From contig OY970256.1 of assembly GCA_963715565.1 (NCBI GenBank), positions 2,356,001-2,420,000 on the forward strand: 64,000 bases of DNA, read 5' to 3'. The notes beneath the pieces were generated by a model. The model searched no databases. It had not been told where the DNA came from and saw only the letters and a list, made by a program, of their open reading frames with translations. A program made the translations under genes and the position numbers. Numbering within the stretch: the first letter of the stretch is position 1; each line of letters opens with the position of its first letter. This stretch comes from JACVRN01 sp963715565. Its GTDB lineage: Bacteria; Acidobacteriota; Blastocatellia; Pyrinomonadales; Pyrinomonadaceae. Positions 25,514-33,208 of this stretch are shown in pieces.

Positions 25514-26818
25514 TCAGAGCGCTTTGATGATAAAGAACGTGACGTCATCACCCGAGCCGCGCCCGCTCGTCCAGACAGTCATATCCTTGCGAATAACTTC
25601 AATCATTTCGCGTGCGCTCAAATTTGCGGCGGCCCGCACGGCGTGCTCCAAACGCTCTCGCCCGTACTCAATGCCTTCCGTGTTTGTGGCTTCGGTCACG
25701 CCGTCCGTGTAGAGCACAATCGTCTGCCCCGGCTCGATGGAAATATAGTACTCGTAATAGCGCGTGTCGCGGAACATGCCGAGCGGCAAACCGCCGCGCT
25801 CTATAAAACGCGCCGTCCCGTCCGCGTCGAGCAAGAGCGGCGGGTTGTGGCCCGCGTTGGTGTAGGCGAGCGTGCGGTTAGAAGCATCAAGCACGCCGTA
25901 AAAGGCCGTCACGAACTGGTTACGCTCTATGGATTCCCAGAGGAGATAGTTGACCTTAGACATGGAGATGTGCGGAGCGTAGCCAATGTGAATCGCAGCG
26001 CGCAGGGAGGCGCGCAGGAAAGCCATCAGGAGCGCCGCAGGCACGCCCTTGCCCGATACGTCCGCGATGACAAGTCCTATCTGGTCATCGTAGATTCGCA
26101 CCCAGTCGTAGTAATCACCCGAAACCTCTTCGGTCGGAAAGTTGTACGCGGAAATATCGAAGCCTTCAAGATGCGGGTCGTCCGGCGGGAGAAGCTCCAA
26201 CTGCACCTGTCGCGCGACCTCCAACTGGCCTTCGAGCCGCTTCTTCTCCACCAGTTGCTCGTGGAGCATCACCTTCTCGATGATGATGGCGACCTGCGAG
26301 GCAAGCAGCATCAAGATCTGTAGGTCGTCCGGCGCGTAAGCGTTGAGACGGTCGCTTTCCAGATCGAAGACGCCAATCACTTCGTCGTTCGAGATAATGG
26401 GCGCGACCATCTCGGAGCGCGTCTCTTTCCGCGCGTTGACATAGCGCGGGTCCGCTTTCACGTCCGGCGAAATCACAGGCTCGCCCGTGGTGGCAACGTA
26501 GCCGATGATGCCTTCGCCCATCTTCAAACGTAGTTCTATGAGGTCGTCTATGTCGTAACCGCGCACGGCCTCGGCGTGATAGACGGCGGCTTGCGTCGAG
26601 GGGTCAGCGGCAGGTTTTTCCTTCTGGCTCTGGATGATAAAGATTCCGGCGGCGTCGTAAGGAAGCAGCGTCCCCAGCGTGTCCATCACAAGGTTGAGGA
26701 CTTCCTGTAGGTCGAGCGAGCGGCTGATTTTTTTGGTGATATCGAGGAGCAGGCGCAGCTTGTCCGTAACAGTGATTTCCGGTGGCGGCGCGTGCGCTTC
26801 TCTCGTCTGCTCGGGCAT
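25514..26818 (-). CDS. GAF-domain PP2C/SpoIIE-type serine phosphatase
   Basis: 434 residues, soluble. A GAF sensor domain (about residues 30-185, LNLVMDTLGTLLPYDAAGIF) is linked by a short coiled coil to a SpoIIE/RsbU-type phosphatase (about 200-434) with GDYYDW, IADVSGKGVPAALLMA, TAGHNPPLLL and LYTDGVTEA, which hold the metal-binding Asp/Gly residues. Such enzymes dephosphorylate STAS anti-anti-sigma factors; a STAS gene lies 22 kb away (48425-48766) and is a conceivable partner. Confidence 0.9.
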   Translation of the reverse strand: MPEQTREAHAPPPEITVTDKLRLLLDITKKISRSLDLQEVLNLVMDTLGTLLPYDAAGIFIIQSQKEKPAADPSTQAAVYHAEAVRGYDIDDLIELRLKMGEGIIGYVATTGEPVISPDVKADPRYVNARKETRSEMVAPIISNDEVIGVFDLESDRLNAYAPDDLQILMLLASQVAIIIEKVMLHEQLVEKKRLEGQLEVARQVQLELLPPDDPHLEGFDISAYNFPTEEVSGDYYDWVRIYDDQIGLVIADVSGKGVPAALLMAFLRASLRAAIHIGYAPHISMSKVNYLLWESIERNQFVTAFYGVLDASNRTLAYTNAGHNPPLLLDADGTARFIERGGLPLGMFRDTRYYEYYISIEPGQTIVLYTDGVTEATNTEGIEYGRERLEHAVRAAANLSAREMIEVIRKDMTVWTSGRGSGDDVTFFIIKAL

Positions 26819-26886
26819 CGTTTTCTCAAACTCAAAGCTTCAAGAATTATGAATGATGCGCGCCGGGAGCGCAATCAATAACTTCA

Positions 26887-27038
26887 GCTCGAAAAGGAGG
26901 GATGAGGGATGAGGGATGAAGTAAGAAATGCAAAAGTCAGAATGCAAAATGATGAATGAACAGAAAGACCTTCTTTAATTCTGCATTTTGCACTTTGCAT
27001 TCATCATTGCTTTTCATCCCTCATCCCTCCTTTTCGAG
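26887..27038. repeat. Word-repeat palindrome H7 (GGATGAGG / TGCAAAA words)
   Basis: GCTCGAAAAGGAGGGATGAG and its exact inverse bound the element, with TGCAAAATGATGAATG words inside and an AAAGACCTTCTTT cap. The right arm includes the last codons and stop of the primase gene. Confidence 0.85.
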
Positions 27039-28145
27039 CGCCGCTTCCGTCAACAAATTAAATTCAAGCGGGGCCGTAGGATGATGCTGAAAGAACTCGT
27101 TGACGTCGTAAGGCAAGTCAAGTTGAACAAGCCTGAGCCCGCGCGCCTCGAACATCTCTTGATAGCGGCGCGCGGCGCGCTCGCCCGCAGCGTCCGGGTC
27201 GAGCGCAGCCACCACTTGAAAGCGTCCCAGCGGCGCGAGCCATTCTTCTTTAAGTCCACCAGCGCCCACGAGGCCGACCGCCGCGAAGCCGTGCGCGCGG
27301 AGCGTCAGCGTGTCCGTAAAACCTTCGACCAGATAAACCACCTCGCCGCTTTTAAGTTCCGCGAGCGCGTCCACGTTGTAGAGCGAAGGCACAGCGCCGC
27401 GCATGTTATGCCAGCGCGGCTCGACCCCGGAAGCGGTCGTGCGCGCCTGCAAGTAAACGGCACGCCCTTCCACGTAAAAAGGAAACAAGAGCCTGTGAAG
27501 GTAAAAGGTCAAATGCTCCTGACGATTAAAGAGGCCGCTTCGCTCAAGTTCGTCAAGGGGAAAGCCGTCCATCATGCGGCGCATTACGCGACGATAGGAG
27601 CGGCGCGGAAAATAAGCTACCCCGGCGCGCGTCATCGTCCGTTCATCTATGCCGCGACGCGACAGATAATTTTTGCCCTCCGATTGATCTTCCGCGCGAC
27701 ACGCCGCCAGGAATGTCTCGCACATCCTTGAAAGACTCTCCGCGTCCAGGGGCTCAAGCGAAGCGGGCGCGTCCGCATCCGGCGCTGCGCGACGAAGAAG
27801 CGGAGCACTCGTGCGCTCTCTTGTCAGATGAAGGTCGCGCGCCATCTCGTGCACGGCGCGCACGAACCCCACGTTGTGCATCAGCTCGTAAAAGCGAATC
27901 GCGTCGCCGCCTTCATCGCGCGAAAAACAATGAAAGAGACCGCGTTCGAGGTCCACTGAAAGACTTGGATTTCCACGGCCACTGTGCGCGTGGTGCGGGA
28001 TGGGACAGAGCGCCTGTAAGCGATTCGAGGAGATGCGCGCCTGCGTGCGGCAGTAATGCCCGTAGAAGGAGCGGTAATCAAGACGCGTCTTGATCTCTTC
28101 GCTCAAACGGCGCAGCCGCCCGACGTCTCTACTGGATTGCTCCAT
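27021..28145 (-). CDS. DnaG-like primase with CHC2 zinc finger and Toprim domain
   Basis: 374 residues. N-terminal CHC2-type finger (CPIPHHAHSGRGNPSLSV, then GLFHCFSRDEGGD); the usual last Cys of CPxH...CFxC is Ser here. A middle primase region is followed by a Toprim domain (VVYLVEGFTDTLTLRAHG; ALDPDAAGERAA) with the metal-binding Glu and Asp-x-Asp. Much shorter than chromosomal DnaG (~600 residues) and lacks the helicase-binding domain; the form resembles mobile-element or phage primases. First of a three-gene minus-strand run with ImmA/IrrE and XRE upstream. Its last residues (LEKEG) are encoded by repeat H7. Confidence 0.82.
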   Translation of the reverse strand: MEQSSRDVGRLRRLSEEIKTRLDYRSFYGHYCRTQARISSNRLQALCPIPHHAHSGRGNPSLSVDLERGLFHCFSRDEGGDAIRFYELMHNVGFVRAVHEMARDLHLTRERTSAPLLRRAAPDADAPASLEPLDAESLSRMCETFLAACRAEDQSEGKNYLSRRGIDERTMTRAGVAYFPRRSYRRVMRRMMDGFPLDELERSGLFNRQEHLTFYLHRLLFPFYVEGRAVYLQARTTASGVEPRWHNMRGAVPSLYNVDALAELKSGEVVYLVEGFTDTLTLRAHGFAAVGLVGAGGLKEEWLAPLGRFQVVAALDPDAAGERAARRYQEMFEARGLRLVQLDLPYDVNEFFQHHPTAPLEFNLLTEAALEKEG

Positions 28146-28146
28146 G

Positions 28147-28262
28147 CTGAAGAAGTAAAAAGGTAAAAGGCAAAAGGTAAAAGTCAGGCCGCAAACCGCT
28201 TTTGAAAGATAAAAAGCTTCTACAGCTTTCTTTCTACCTTTTGCCTTTTACCTTTTTACTTT
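28147..28262. repeat. Word-repeat palindrome H8 (GGTAAAA words)
   Basis: AAAAAGGTAAAAGGCAAAAG pairs with CTTTTGCCTTTTACCTTTTT. The stop codon of the ImmA/IrrE gene (CAAAAG TAA) lies inside the right arm. Confidence 0.85.
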
Positions 28263-29032
28263 TGCCTTGAGGCGTAGCCGTTGCTTTGCTCTTCGTAGCG
28301 CCGCTGGATTTCTTCCGGGTGTCGCATCTTGTAATCATTCCACAGGCGCGAGACCTTGATGCGATACTCGACCAGATCGCGGCTGACGTTAAAGTGCGTG
28401 GAAATCTCCCTGGATGTTTTTCCGTGCAGGACAAAACGGCGCAGCGACGTGAAGGGCAAAAGCGCCGCCGCGCCGACGGCGTAAGCAGCCTCCTCGTCCT
28501 CTTCGTTATAATCGCGCGCGACCGTCTTGCCGTGTTTGTTTTCGGCGACGATAGCGAGGCGGTTGGCCTTGTGGCCCAGAAAGACGTGACAGACCTCTTC
28601 CATCAAGGTCGCGTTGTTGCGCGCAGCGCCATGCGTCGGGTTGAGGATGACCAGTCGCCAGCCGTTCGGCAAGGGACGCGACGCCGTCCCGCCCGACCAG
28701 GCATTAGAGCCTTCGCCCAAAAGATGCGCGCGCGCTTCTTCCGACAGCCCCATGATCATATTAAAATCAACGACCATCAGCTTGGCGTAACGGGCGAGCG
28801 CGAAAGGGTCCAGAGGCTCGTCGTCACGACGCAGGCCCGCGAAGTCGCGCAAGCCCTGCGCGCGCAACTCATAAGAGCGCCCTTTCTGCGTCGGCGGCTG
28901 AATCTCCAACTCCACGTCCAAGATTATACCTCGAAATCGGCTGCGCACTCTGAGCAGAGAATCGTGAGGGCCGTAAAACCAGAAGTGGCCGCGTTGCTGT
29001 TCAAACAACGCGGCCACTGGTGTTGAGACCAA
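28256..29032 (-). CDS. ImmA/IrrE-family protein with degenerate metallopeptidase motif
   Basis: 258 residues. The central helix reads LMEEVCHVFLGHK where ImmA/IrrE proteases have HExxH; the first His is Glu145, so catalysis is uncertain, though His149 and a downstream acidic EEDEEAAYAVGAA helix remain. C-terminal HTH-like segment (KTSREISTHFNVSRDLVEYRI). ImmA cleaves a partner XRE repressor in integrative elements and IrrE/DdrO do so in DNA-damage response; an XRE gene lies 48 bp upstream. The start codon is TTG and provisional. Confidence 0.75.
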   Translation of the reverse strand: MVSTPVAALFEQQRGHFWFYGPHDSLLRVRSRFRGIILDVELEIQPPTQKGRSYELRAQGLRDFAGLRRDDEPLDPFALARYAKLMVVDFNMIMGLSEEARAHLLGEGSNAWSGGTASRPLPNGWRLVILNPTHGAARNNATLMEEVCHVFLGHKANRLAIVAENKHGKTVARDYNEEDEEAAYAVGAAALLPFTSLRRFVLHGKTSREISTHFNVSRDLVEYRIKVSRLWNDYKMRHPEEIQRRYEEQSNGYASRQK

Positions 29033-29080
29033 CGACTCCCTGAAATCTCTTTTGATTCTTTTCCGCGCGCTTCGGAAACT

Positions 29081-29494
29081 TTAACGACGGCGCTTGCGCG
29101 TCTCTTCGCCGGGGTGGCTGAACTGAGCGTAGGCGACGCGGAACAACTCCGACAAAGCCTTTGCCGTTTCAGGCGTCAGGTTGCGGTCGGCGCGCAAGTG
29201 CGCTTCGACAATCTCCGGCATGCTCTCCTGCGGGAAGTAGACCACAGCCTTCGCTTCATCACCGCTCAGCTCGCGACCGCCCATGATGCGCTCCATAGGC
29301 ACATTGAGCCATCCGGTGAGGCGTGCGATGTTGTCGGCATCGGGCTTGCCCGTGCCGTTCTCTATACGCGAGAGCGTTGACGCCGAAACGCCTGTTTCAT
29401 TGGCGACGTCGCGCAGGCTCAAGCCCTGCTCCTCACGCTTGCGGCGAATAGCACGTCCCAGCTCCACCGTATTAACCAGACTCTTTTCCGCCAT
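29081..29494 (-). CDS. XRE-family transcriptional regulator
   Basis: 137 residues. N-terminal Cro/CI helix-turn-helix (LGRAIRRKREEQGLSLRDVA, then ETGVSASTLSRIENGTGKPD), followed by a helical region that could hold a cleavage site. AAAGGAGG is correctly spaced before this ATG, so the longer 162-codon frame is rejected. Operon with the ImmA/IrrE-like gene; divergent from the SWIM-Rad52 side, with TGCAACA direct repeats in between. Confidence 0.9.
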   Translation of the reverse strand: MAEKSLVNTVELGRAIRRKREEQGLSLRDVANETGVSASTLSRIENGTGKPDADNIARLTGWLNVPMERIMGGRELSGDEAKAVVYFPQESMPEIVEAHLRADRNLTPETAKALSELFRVAYAQFSHPGEETRKRRR

Positions 29495-29583
29495 TTTTGG
29501 CCTCCTTTCGGCCATCCGTAGGGCACACAGGCGCACCCACTGGCCTTTTCGACCCCCAAAACATATCACAGTAAAATTTTAGA

Positions 29584-29611
29584 TGCAACACTTTGTTTTA
29601 TACTTGCAACA
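29584..29611. promoter_or_regulatory. TGCAACA direct repeats (candidate XRE operator)
   Basis: TGCAACA at 29584-29590 and 29605-29611, 21 bp apart, i.e. two helical turns, in the divergent region between XRE and the Rad52-side genes. Confidence 0.4.
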
Positions 29612-29632
29612 ACGGGGGAACAATGGTACACT
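29604..29632 (+). promoter_or_regulatory. Promoter for the SWIM-Rad52 side
   Basis: TTGCAA (29604-29609), 17-bp spacer, TACACT (29627-29632). The -35 overlaps the second TGCAACA repeat, so a bound repressor would block it. The next ATG is only nine bases past the -10. Confidence 0.5.
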
Positions 29633-29641
29633 GTTTCACGT

Positions 29642-29881
29642 ATGAAACAGGAGAGATTTCATCCTGTAGGAGATGAGGCCGAAAAAGCGATGGGCGATAA
29701 CAGCTATATCTGGGAAACATTCGACGGGTTGTTCAAGACCGTGCACCGGCAGGGGCGGCTTGTGGAAGCGCTTGAGACGCGCGTCCGCGAGCTTGAGCGC
29801 CGTCTCGAAGAAGCGCAGAAAACCCAAGCCGGTCAGCAACTTACAGCCTTGAGCGAGATGCCCACGGAACGTGCGGCCTGA
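29642..29881 (+). CDS. Small coiled-coil protein upstream of SWIM-Rad52
   Basis: 79 residues, mostly one amphipathic helix (RLVEALETRVRELERRLEEA), acidic/basic coiled coil, no TM. The first ATG would give a leaderless or nearly leaderless mRNA from the promoter just upstream; the Met at 29690 (MGDNSYIW) with GAGG before it is the alternative start. The next gene begins 29 bp after its stop, so they are co-transcribed. Family not recognised. Confidence 0.55.
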   Translation: MKQERFHPVGDEAEKAMGDNSYIWETFDGLFKTVHRQGRLVEALETRVRELERRLEEAQKTQAGQQLTALSEMPTERAA

Positions 29882-29910
29882 AGATGAATTTCGAGAGGAG
29901 ACCAGGAGCC

Positions 29911-31170
29911 ATGTCATCGAACGCCGTAGCCACAGACAGAAAAGCCGTCATGCGAGACAAGCGCGCGCAAGGGATTGCAGCCATGGGGCTCGTGACCCGC
30001 GAGGGCGACCGTTTTCGCGTGCTGACCCCTACTTTGCGCGGGCGCAAGCAGAGCTACGAAGTCTGGCGCGATGAAACAGGCAAGGTGCGTTGCTCTTGCC
30101 TCGAATTTGAAGAGCAGGTCACGACTGATTCTGCTTTTCGCTGCGAGCACATTCTCGCGGTCAAGCATTCGCTTCTGGCACGAAACACGGAAGCGGTAAC
30201 CAAGCAGCAACCGGCAGACGAGCGGCCCGAAGAAGTCAAAGCTTCGACGGACGCACAACCGGCGGCTCAGCCCAACATAAACGCAAACGCAGCCGAGGGG
30301 CACGCGCTCTCAGAAGCCGAAGCGGCTGAAGAGATCGTGCGCTCCGAACGGGACGCGGACGACGTTGACAATGAAGCTCTCAAAACGGGCGCAAGCCCTC
30401 GTAGAGCCGCCAACGTTCGCTCGCTCGCGAAACACAATGACGTAGAGGAGCAAGAAATGAACAAGAAGAAAGAGATTGCACGCGAAGTGCAGACAGAAGA
30501 ATTTGAGCAGAACGGACGCGGCGACGAGGTCGCTGCGGTTGTTCCCTTCACCAACACCCTGCGCGCTTTGAAGCAGCAGGTTGACCCTAACTTTATCAAG
30601 ACGCGCGAAGGCTGGACCGACCGTCAGGGCAACACCCACATGGTCGAGTACGTCGAGTGGCACACGGTCGCGGACATTCTGGACCGCATCGCCCCGACGT
30701 GGAGCCACGCCGTGCGTAACGTCGTGCAGCTTGGCGACATTGCCGTCGTCACCTGTGCCATCACGATTGATGGTGTCACGCGCGAAGGCGTCGGCACGGG
30801 CACAAGCGAGAGCGAGATGGGCATCAAGAAGGCCGAGCACGATGCTTTGAAGCGCGCCGCAGTGAAGTTCGGCATCGCGCGCGAGTTGTACCAGCGCGAG
30901 TCAGAAGTCATAGAGCGTCAGGGCGCAGCCGCGCAGCCGGGCGCATTCCCGCGCGACCCGCTCGCCAAGTCCATGAGTGATCTGGTGACGCCGAAACAGC
31001 TCGGCATGATCCGCGCGCTCGCACGCGAAGCCGGAGTTGACCCTGAAGAAGAGTCGCAGTCGGTGCTTCGCTGCAAGACGGACGAGCTTTCGAAGCGCGC
31101 CGCGTCAAGCTTCATAGACCATCTCAAGGGTCTGCAACAGGAAGCCGGGGCAATTCGCCGCGCGAGCTAA
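29911..31170 (+). CDS. SWIM zinc finger fused to Rad52-family annealing protein
   Basis: 419 residues. N-terminal SWIM finger with C61-S-C63...C78-E-H80 (CSCLEFEEQV, FRCEHILAVK). A long acidic, probably disordered linker (about 95-190) is followed by a Rad52/Rad22-type domain (about 200-330): WSHAVRNVVQLGDIAVVT, GVTREGVGTG, KKAEHDALKRAAVKFG. The C-terminal ~70 residues include a short helical region (LVTPKQLGMIRALAREAGVD). Rad52-like proteins anneal single strands; SWIM fingers bind DNA or partners. Fusion of the two is unusual. AGGAG lies upstream of the ATG. Confidence 0.85.
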   Translation: MSSNAVATDRKAVMRDKRAQGIAAMGLVTREGDRFRVLTPTLRGRKQSYEVWRDETGKVRCSCLEFEEQVTTDSAFRCEHILAVKHSLLARNTEAVTKQQPADERPEEVKASTDAQPAAQPNINANAAEGHALSEAEAAEEIVRSERDADDVDNEALKTGASPRRAANVRSLAKHNDVEEQEMNKKKEIAREVQTEEFEQNGRGDEVAAVVPFTNTLRALKQQVDPNFIKTREGWTDRQGNTHMVEYVEWHTVADILDRIAPTWSHAVRNVVQLGDIAVVTCAITIDGVTREGVGTGTSESEMGIKKAEHDALKRAAVKFGIARELYQRESEVIERQGAAAQPGAFPRDPLAKSMSDLVTPKQLGMIRALAREAGVDPEEESQSVLRCKTDELSKRAASSFIDHLKGLQQEAGAIRRAS

Positions 31171-31257
31171 TAGGAAAGTAAGCAGAAAGAAGTGAGCAGT
31201 AAGCGGTAAAAACTTCGTTCGACTGCTTACTGCTCACAGCTCACTTCTTACTCCTAT
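31171..31257. repeat. Word-repeat palindrome H9 (AGTAAGC words)
   Basis: AGTAAGCAG...GTGAGCAGTAAGCGG pairs with CTGCTTACTGCTCAC...CTTACT. Begins directly at the stop codon of the SWIM-Rad52 gene. Confidence 0.8.
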
Positions 31258-31272
31258 GGGAGGTGCAAGGAA

Positions 31273-31785
31273 ATGATGACACAGGAATTGTTAGAAGAGA
31301 TGAAGCCGCTCTCATTGGAGCTTGAGTACGCTGACGAAGCCGAAGCAAGCAAGCGTGAAAGTGAAGCTTCTCAAGCCGAGACGGAGACGCGCTCGAAGAA
31401 AGACCAGATTGTCGCGCTGTACGAGAGTGGTGTGACGGACATCGCGCAGATTGTGCGTCGCGTGGCGGCGCGCCCCTCTTACGTGGCGCAGGTTCTACAG
31501 AACGCCGGATTTCTTTCGGGCTACTTTGATCTCTACACGACGACGGCCAAAGAGCAGAACATCTATTCGCGCTTTTTCCGCAACGTGCTTTCGTTCAAGA
31601 CGGTGGAAGCGTCGCGCGAGTCTGTGCAAAAGATTGACCGTCTCTACAACTATTTCGAGCGACTCGGCGACCGCGCCGGACAGCACCAGGCCATGGTACT
31701 CGCGCTGACGGGCAAGAACCGCGCGCGCTGGAGCGGCAAACTGGAAGAGTCGAAGATTTTTAGTGAGTGGCTCGCAGTACATTAA
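31273..31785 (+). CDS. Hypothetical helix-turn-helix protein
   Basis: 170 residues. A Glu/Ala/Ser-rich N-terminus, then an HTH-like segment (IVALYESGVTDIAQIVRRVAARPSYVAQVL) reminiscent of resolvase/transposase-type HTHs, then a mostly helical C-terminus. Preceded by GGGAGGTGCAAGGAA. It follows SWIM-Rad52 across repeat H9 and closes the DNA-metabolism island; a strong terminator follows at 31872. Function unknown, DNA binding is inferred only from the HTH. Confidence 0.65.
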   Translation: MMTQELLEEMKPLSLELEYADEAEASKRESEASQAETETRSKKDQIVALYESGVTDIAQIVRRVAARPSYVAQVLQNAGFLSGYFDLYTTTAKEQNIYSRFFRNVLSFKTVEASRESVQKIDRLYNYFERLGDRAGQHQAMVLALTGKNRARWSGKLEESKIFSEWLAVH

Positions 31786-31871
31786 GAGCCAAGTAAGTTT
31801 AAGAAGGAACGCATAGCAAGTTTACCCCTCGCAAACTAAAGCAAGAACGAACCAAGGGCGGGTTTTGATAA

Positions 31872-31910
31872 GGTGAGTTTCCATTGATGAAACTCACCTT
31901 TTATTTTTTC
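31872..31910 (+). terminator. Rho-independent terminator
   Basis: GGTGAGTTTC, loop CATTGAT, GAAACTCACC, followed by TTTTATTTTTT. Ends the transcription unit of the Rad52-side genes. Confidence 0.88.
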
Positions 31911-32068
31911 CCGGACTTTTAAGACGACAGGTTTGTTTGCTGCTCTCAAAAAGTTTTCCCTTCCCTCGCACGGATGCGTGCGCTCAGCAGGTGAGCGTGC
32001 CTGTCGATTTTCATCCCTCGCACGGACTGAAGCTTTTCAAATTCAATTTCGGTAAGGAGTAAAGCCAC

Positions 32069-32464
32069 ATGAAGGAACACGAGATGCCCGCTCAGGGTGC
32101 TTTTTGTTGGAACGAACTGGCGACCAAGGATGTCGAGTCGGCAAAGAAATTCTACACGGAGCTGCTGGGCTGGGAGCTTAAGGCGGGGGAGACCGCCGGG
32201 ATGATTTACAACGAGATTGTCGCAAACGGCGAGCACGTCGGCGGCATGTACCAGATGATGGCGGAGCAGGGAGACATGCCTTCGCACTGGGTGGCGTACG
32301 TGGCGGTTGACGACGTTGATGGCAAGGCCGAACAGGTCAAGGCATTGGGCGGGACGGTGTGCGTGCCGCCGACGGACATCCCGCGCGTAGGCCGTTTCTG
32401 CGTCATCAACGACCCGTCGGGCGCAACGCTTTCGCTCATTCAACTCCAGAGCCCTAGCTCTTAA
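32069..32464 (+). CDS. VOC (glyoxalase/bleomycin-resistance) family protein
   Basis: 131 residues, one full VOC unit with paired beta-alpha-beta-beta-beta modules: FCWNELATKDVESAKKFYTE and VAYVAVDDVDGKAEQVKALG, ending VINDPSGATLSLIQ. The family uses a metal centre for isomerase, dioxygenase or resistance reactions; a substrate cannot be named. Resembles the hydroxylase-like 'CFP32' group. AAGGAG ten bases before the ATG. Confidence 0.88.
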   Translation: MKEHEMPAQGAFCWNELATKDVESAKKFYTELLGWELKAGETAGMIYNEIVANGEHVGGMYQMMAEQGDMPSHWVAYVAVDDVDGKAEQVKALGGTVCVPPTDIPRVGRFCVINDPSGATLSLIQLQSPSS

Positions 32465-32493
32465 CTCGCACGAAGCTTCTCTCGCAACAAACG

Positions 32494-32523
32494 GCGGGGG
32501 CTGCGACAGTTTGCAGCCCCCGC
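32494..32523 (+). terminator. GC-rich hairpin after VOC gene
   Basis: GCGGGGGCTGC / GCAGCCCCCGC, a perfect 11-bp stem with an eight-base loop, 30 bp past the VOC stop. No T-run, so intrinsic termination is uncertain. Confidence 0.55.
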
Positions 32524-32556
32524 GCCCGAATCACAAAATTGATAAGGAGTAAACCG

Positions 32557-33048
32557 ATGAAAAAATCTCTCTCCCTGACAATTGTTCTCTCGATCATTTT
32601 AGGCGTCGGTCTTTTCGCGCTGGGCAGCCGCAACGCGGCAGCAGATGCTGCACCGGCAGCCGTCGCGGACCAGATCATCGCGCGCGAGCGTGCCTCGTTC
32701 GAAGCATGGCAACGCAAGGACAAAGCCTTTTTCGAAAATTTTCTGGCCGACGATGCGACCTACTTTTCGTGGGGCGGCCCGTATCTTGAGACCGACCCGA
32801 AACAGAACTTCATCCCCAAATTCGAGAAGTACGCCGAGATGATGAAGTTCAACGACTGGCAGATGTATAACCCGCGTGTGCAGCTCTACGGCGACACCGC
32901 CGTACTCACCTACAACAGCTCCATCTCGGCCACCTTCGGAGGCCAACCCATTAACTACACGGCCAAGGTCACGAGCGTCTATGTCAAACAGGGCAACGCA
33001 TGGCGCGTCGTACACGGGCACGAATCCATTAATCCCGCGCCCAAGTAA
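32557..33048 (+). CDS. Secreted NTF2-like (SnoaL/DUF4440-type) protein
   Basis: 163 residues: signal peptide (SLTIVLSIILGVGLFALGSRNAAAD), then an NTF2-like cone domain (RERASFEAWQRKDKAFFENF, DDATYFSWGG, GDTAVLTYNSSI, GNAWRVVHGHES). Such domains bind small ligands or act as isomerases; none can be assigned. TAAGGAG precedes the ATG, as for the VOC gene upstream. Confidence 0.85.
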   Translation: MKKSLSLTIVLSIILGVGLFALGSRNAAADAAPAAVADQIIARERASFEAWQRKDKAFFENFLADDATYFSWGGPYLETDPKQNFIPKFEKYAEMMKFNDWQMYNPRVQLYGDTAVLTYNSSISATFGGQPINYTAKVTSVYVKQGNAWRVVHGHESINPAPK

Positions 33049-33070
33049 GACGCGCGATTTCTGTAGCGGC

Positions 33071-33192
33071 GGAAGAGTCAGAAAAGCAAAAAGGTAAAAG
33101 TGAGGCCGCAAACCCCTTTTGACAGAAAAGAAATCTGTAGAAGCTTTTCGTCCTTATCACTTTTGCCTTTTACCTTTTTACTCTTGCCTTCC
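33071..33192. repeat. Word-repeat palindrome H10 (GGTAAAA words)
   Basis: GGAAGAGTCAGAAAAGC and CAAAAAGGTAAAAGTGA pair with TCACTTTTGCCTTTTACCTT and CTCTTGCCTTCC. Related to H8 (shares AGGCCGCAAACC). Confidence 0.8.
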
Positions 33193-33208
33193 TGTGGGGG
33201 ACGGGGCG

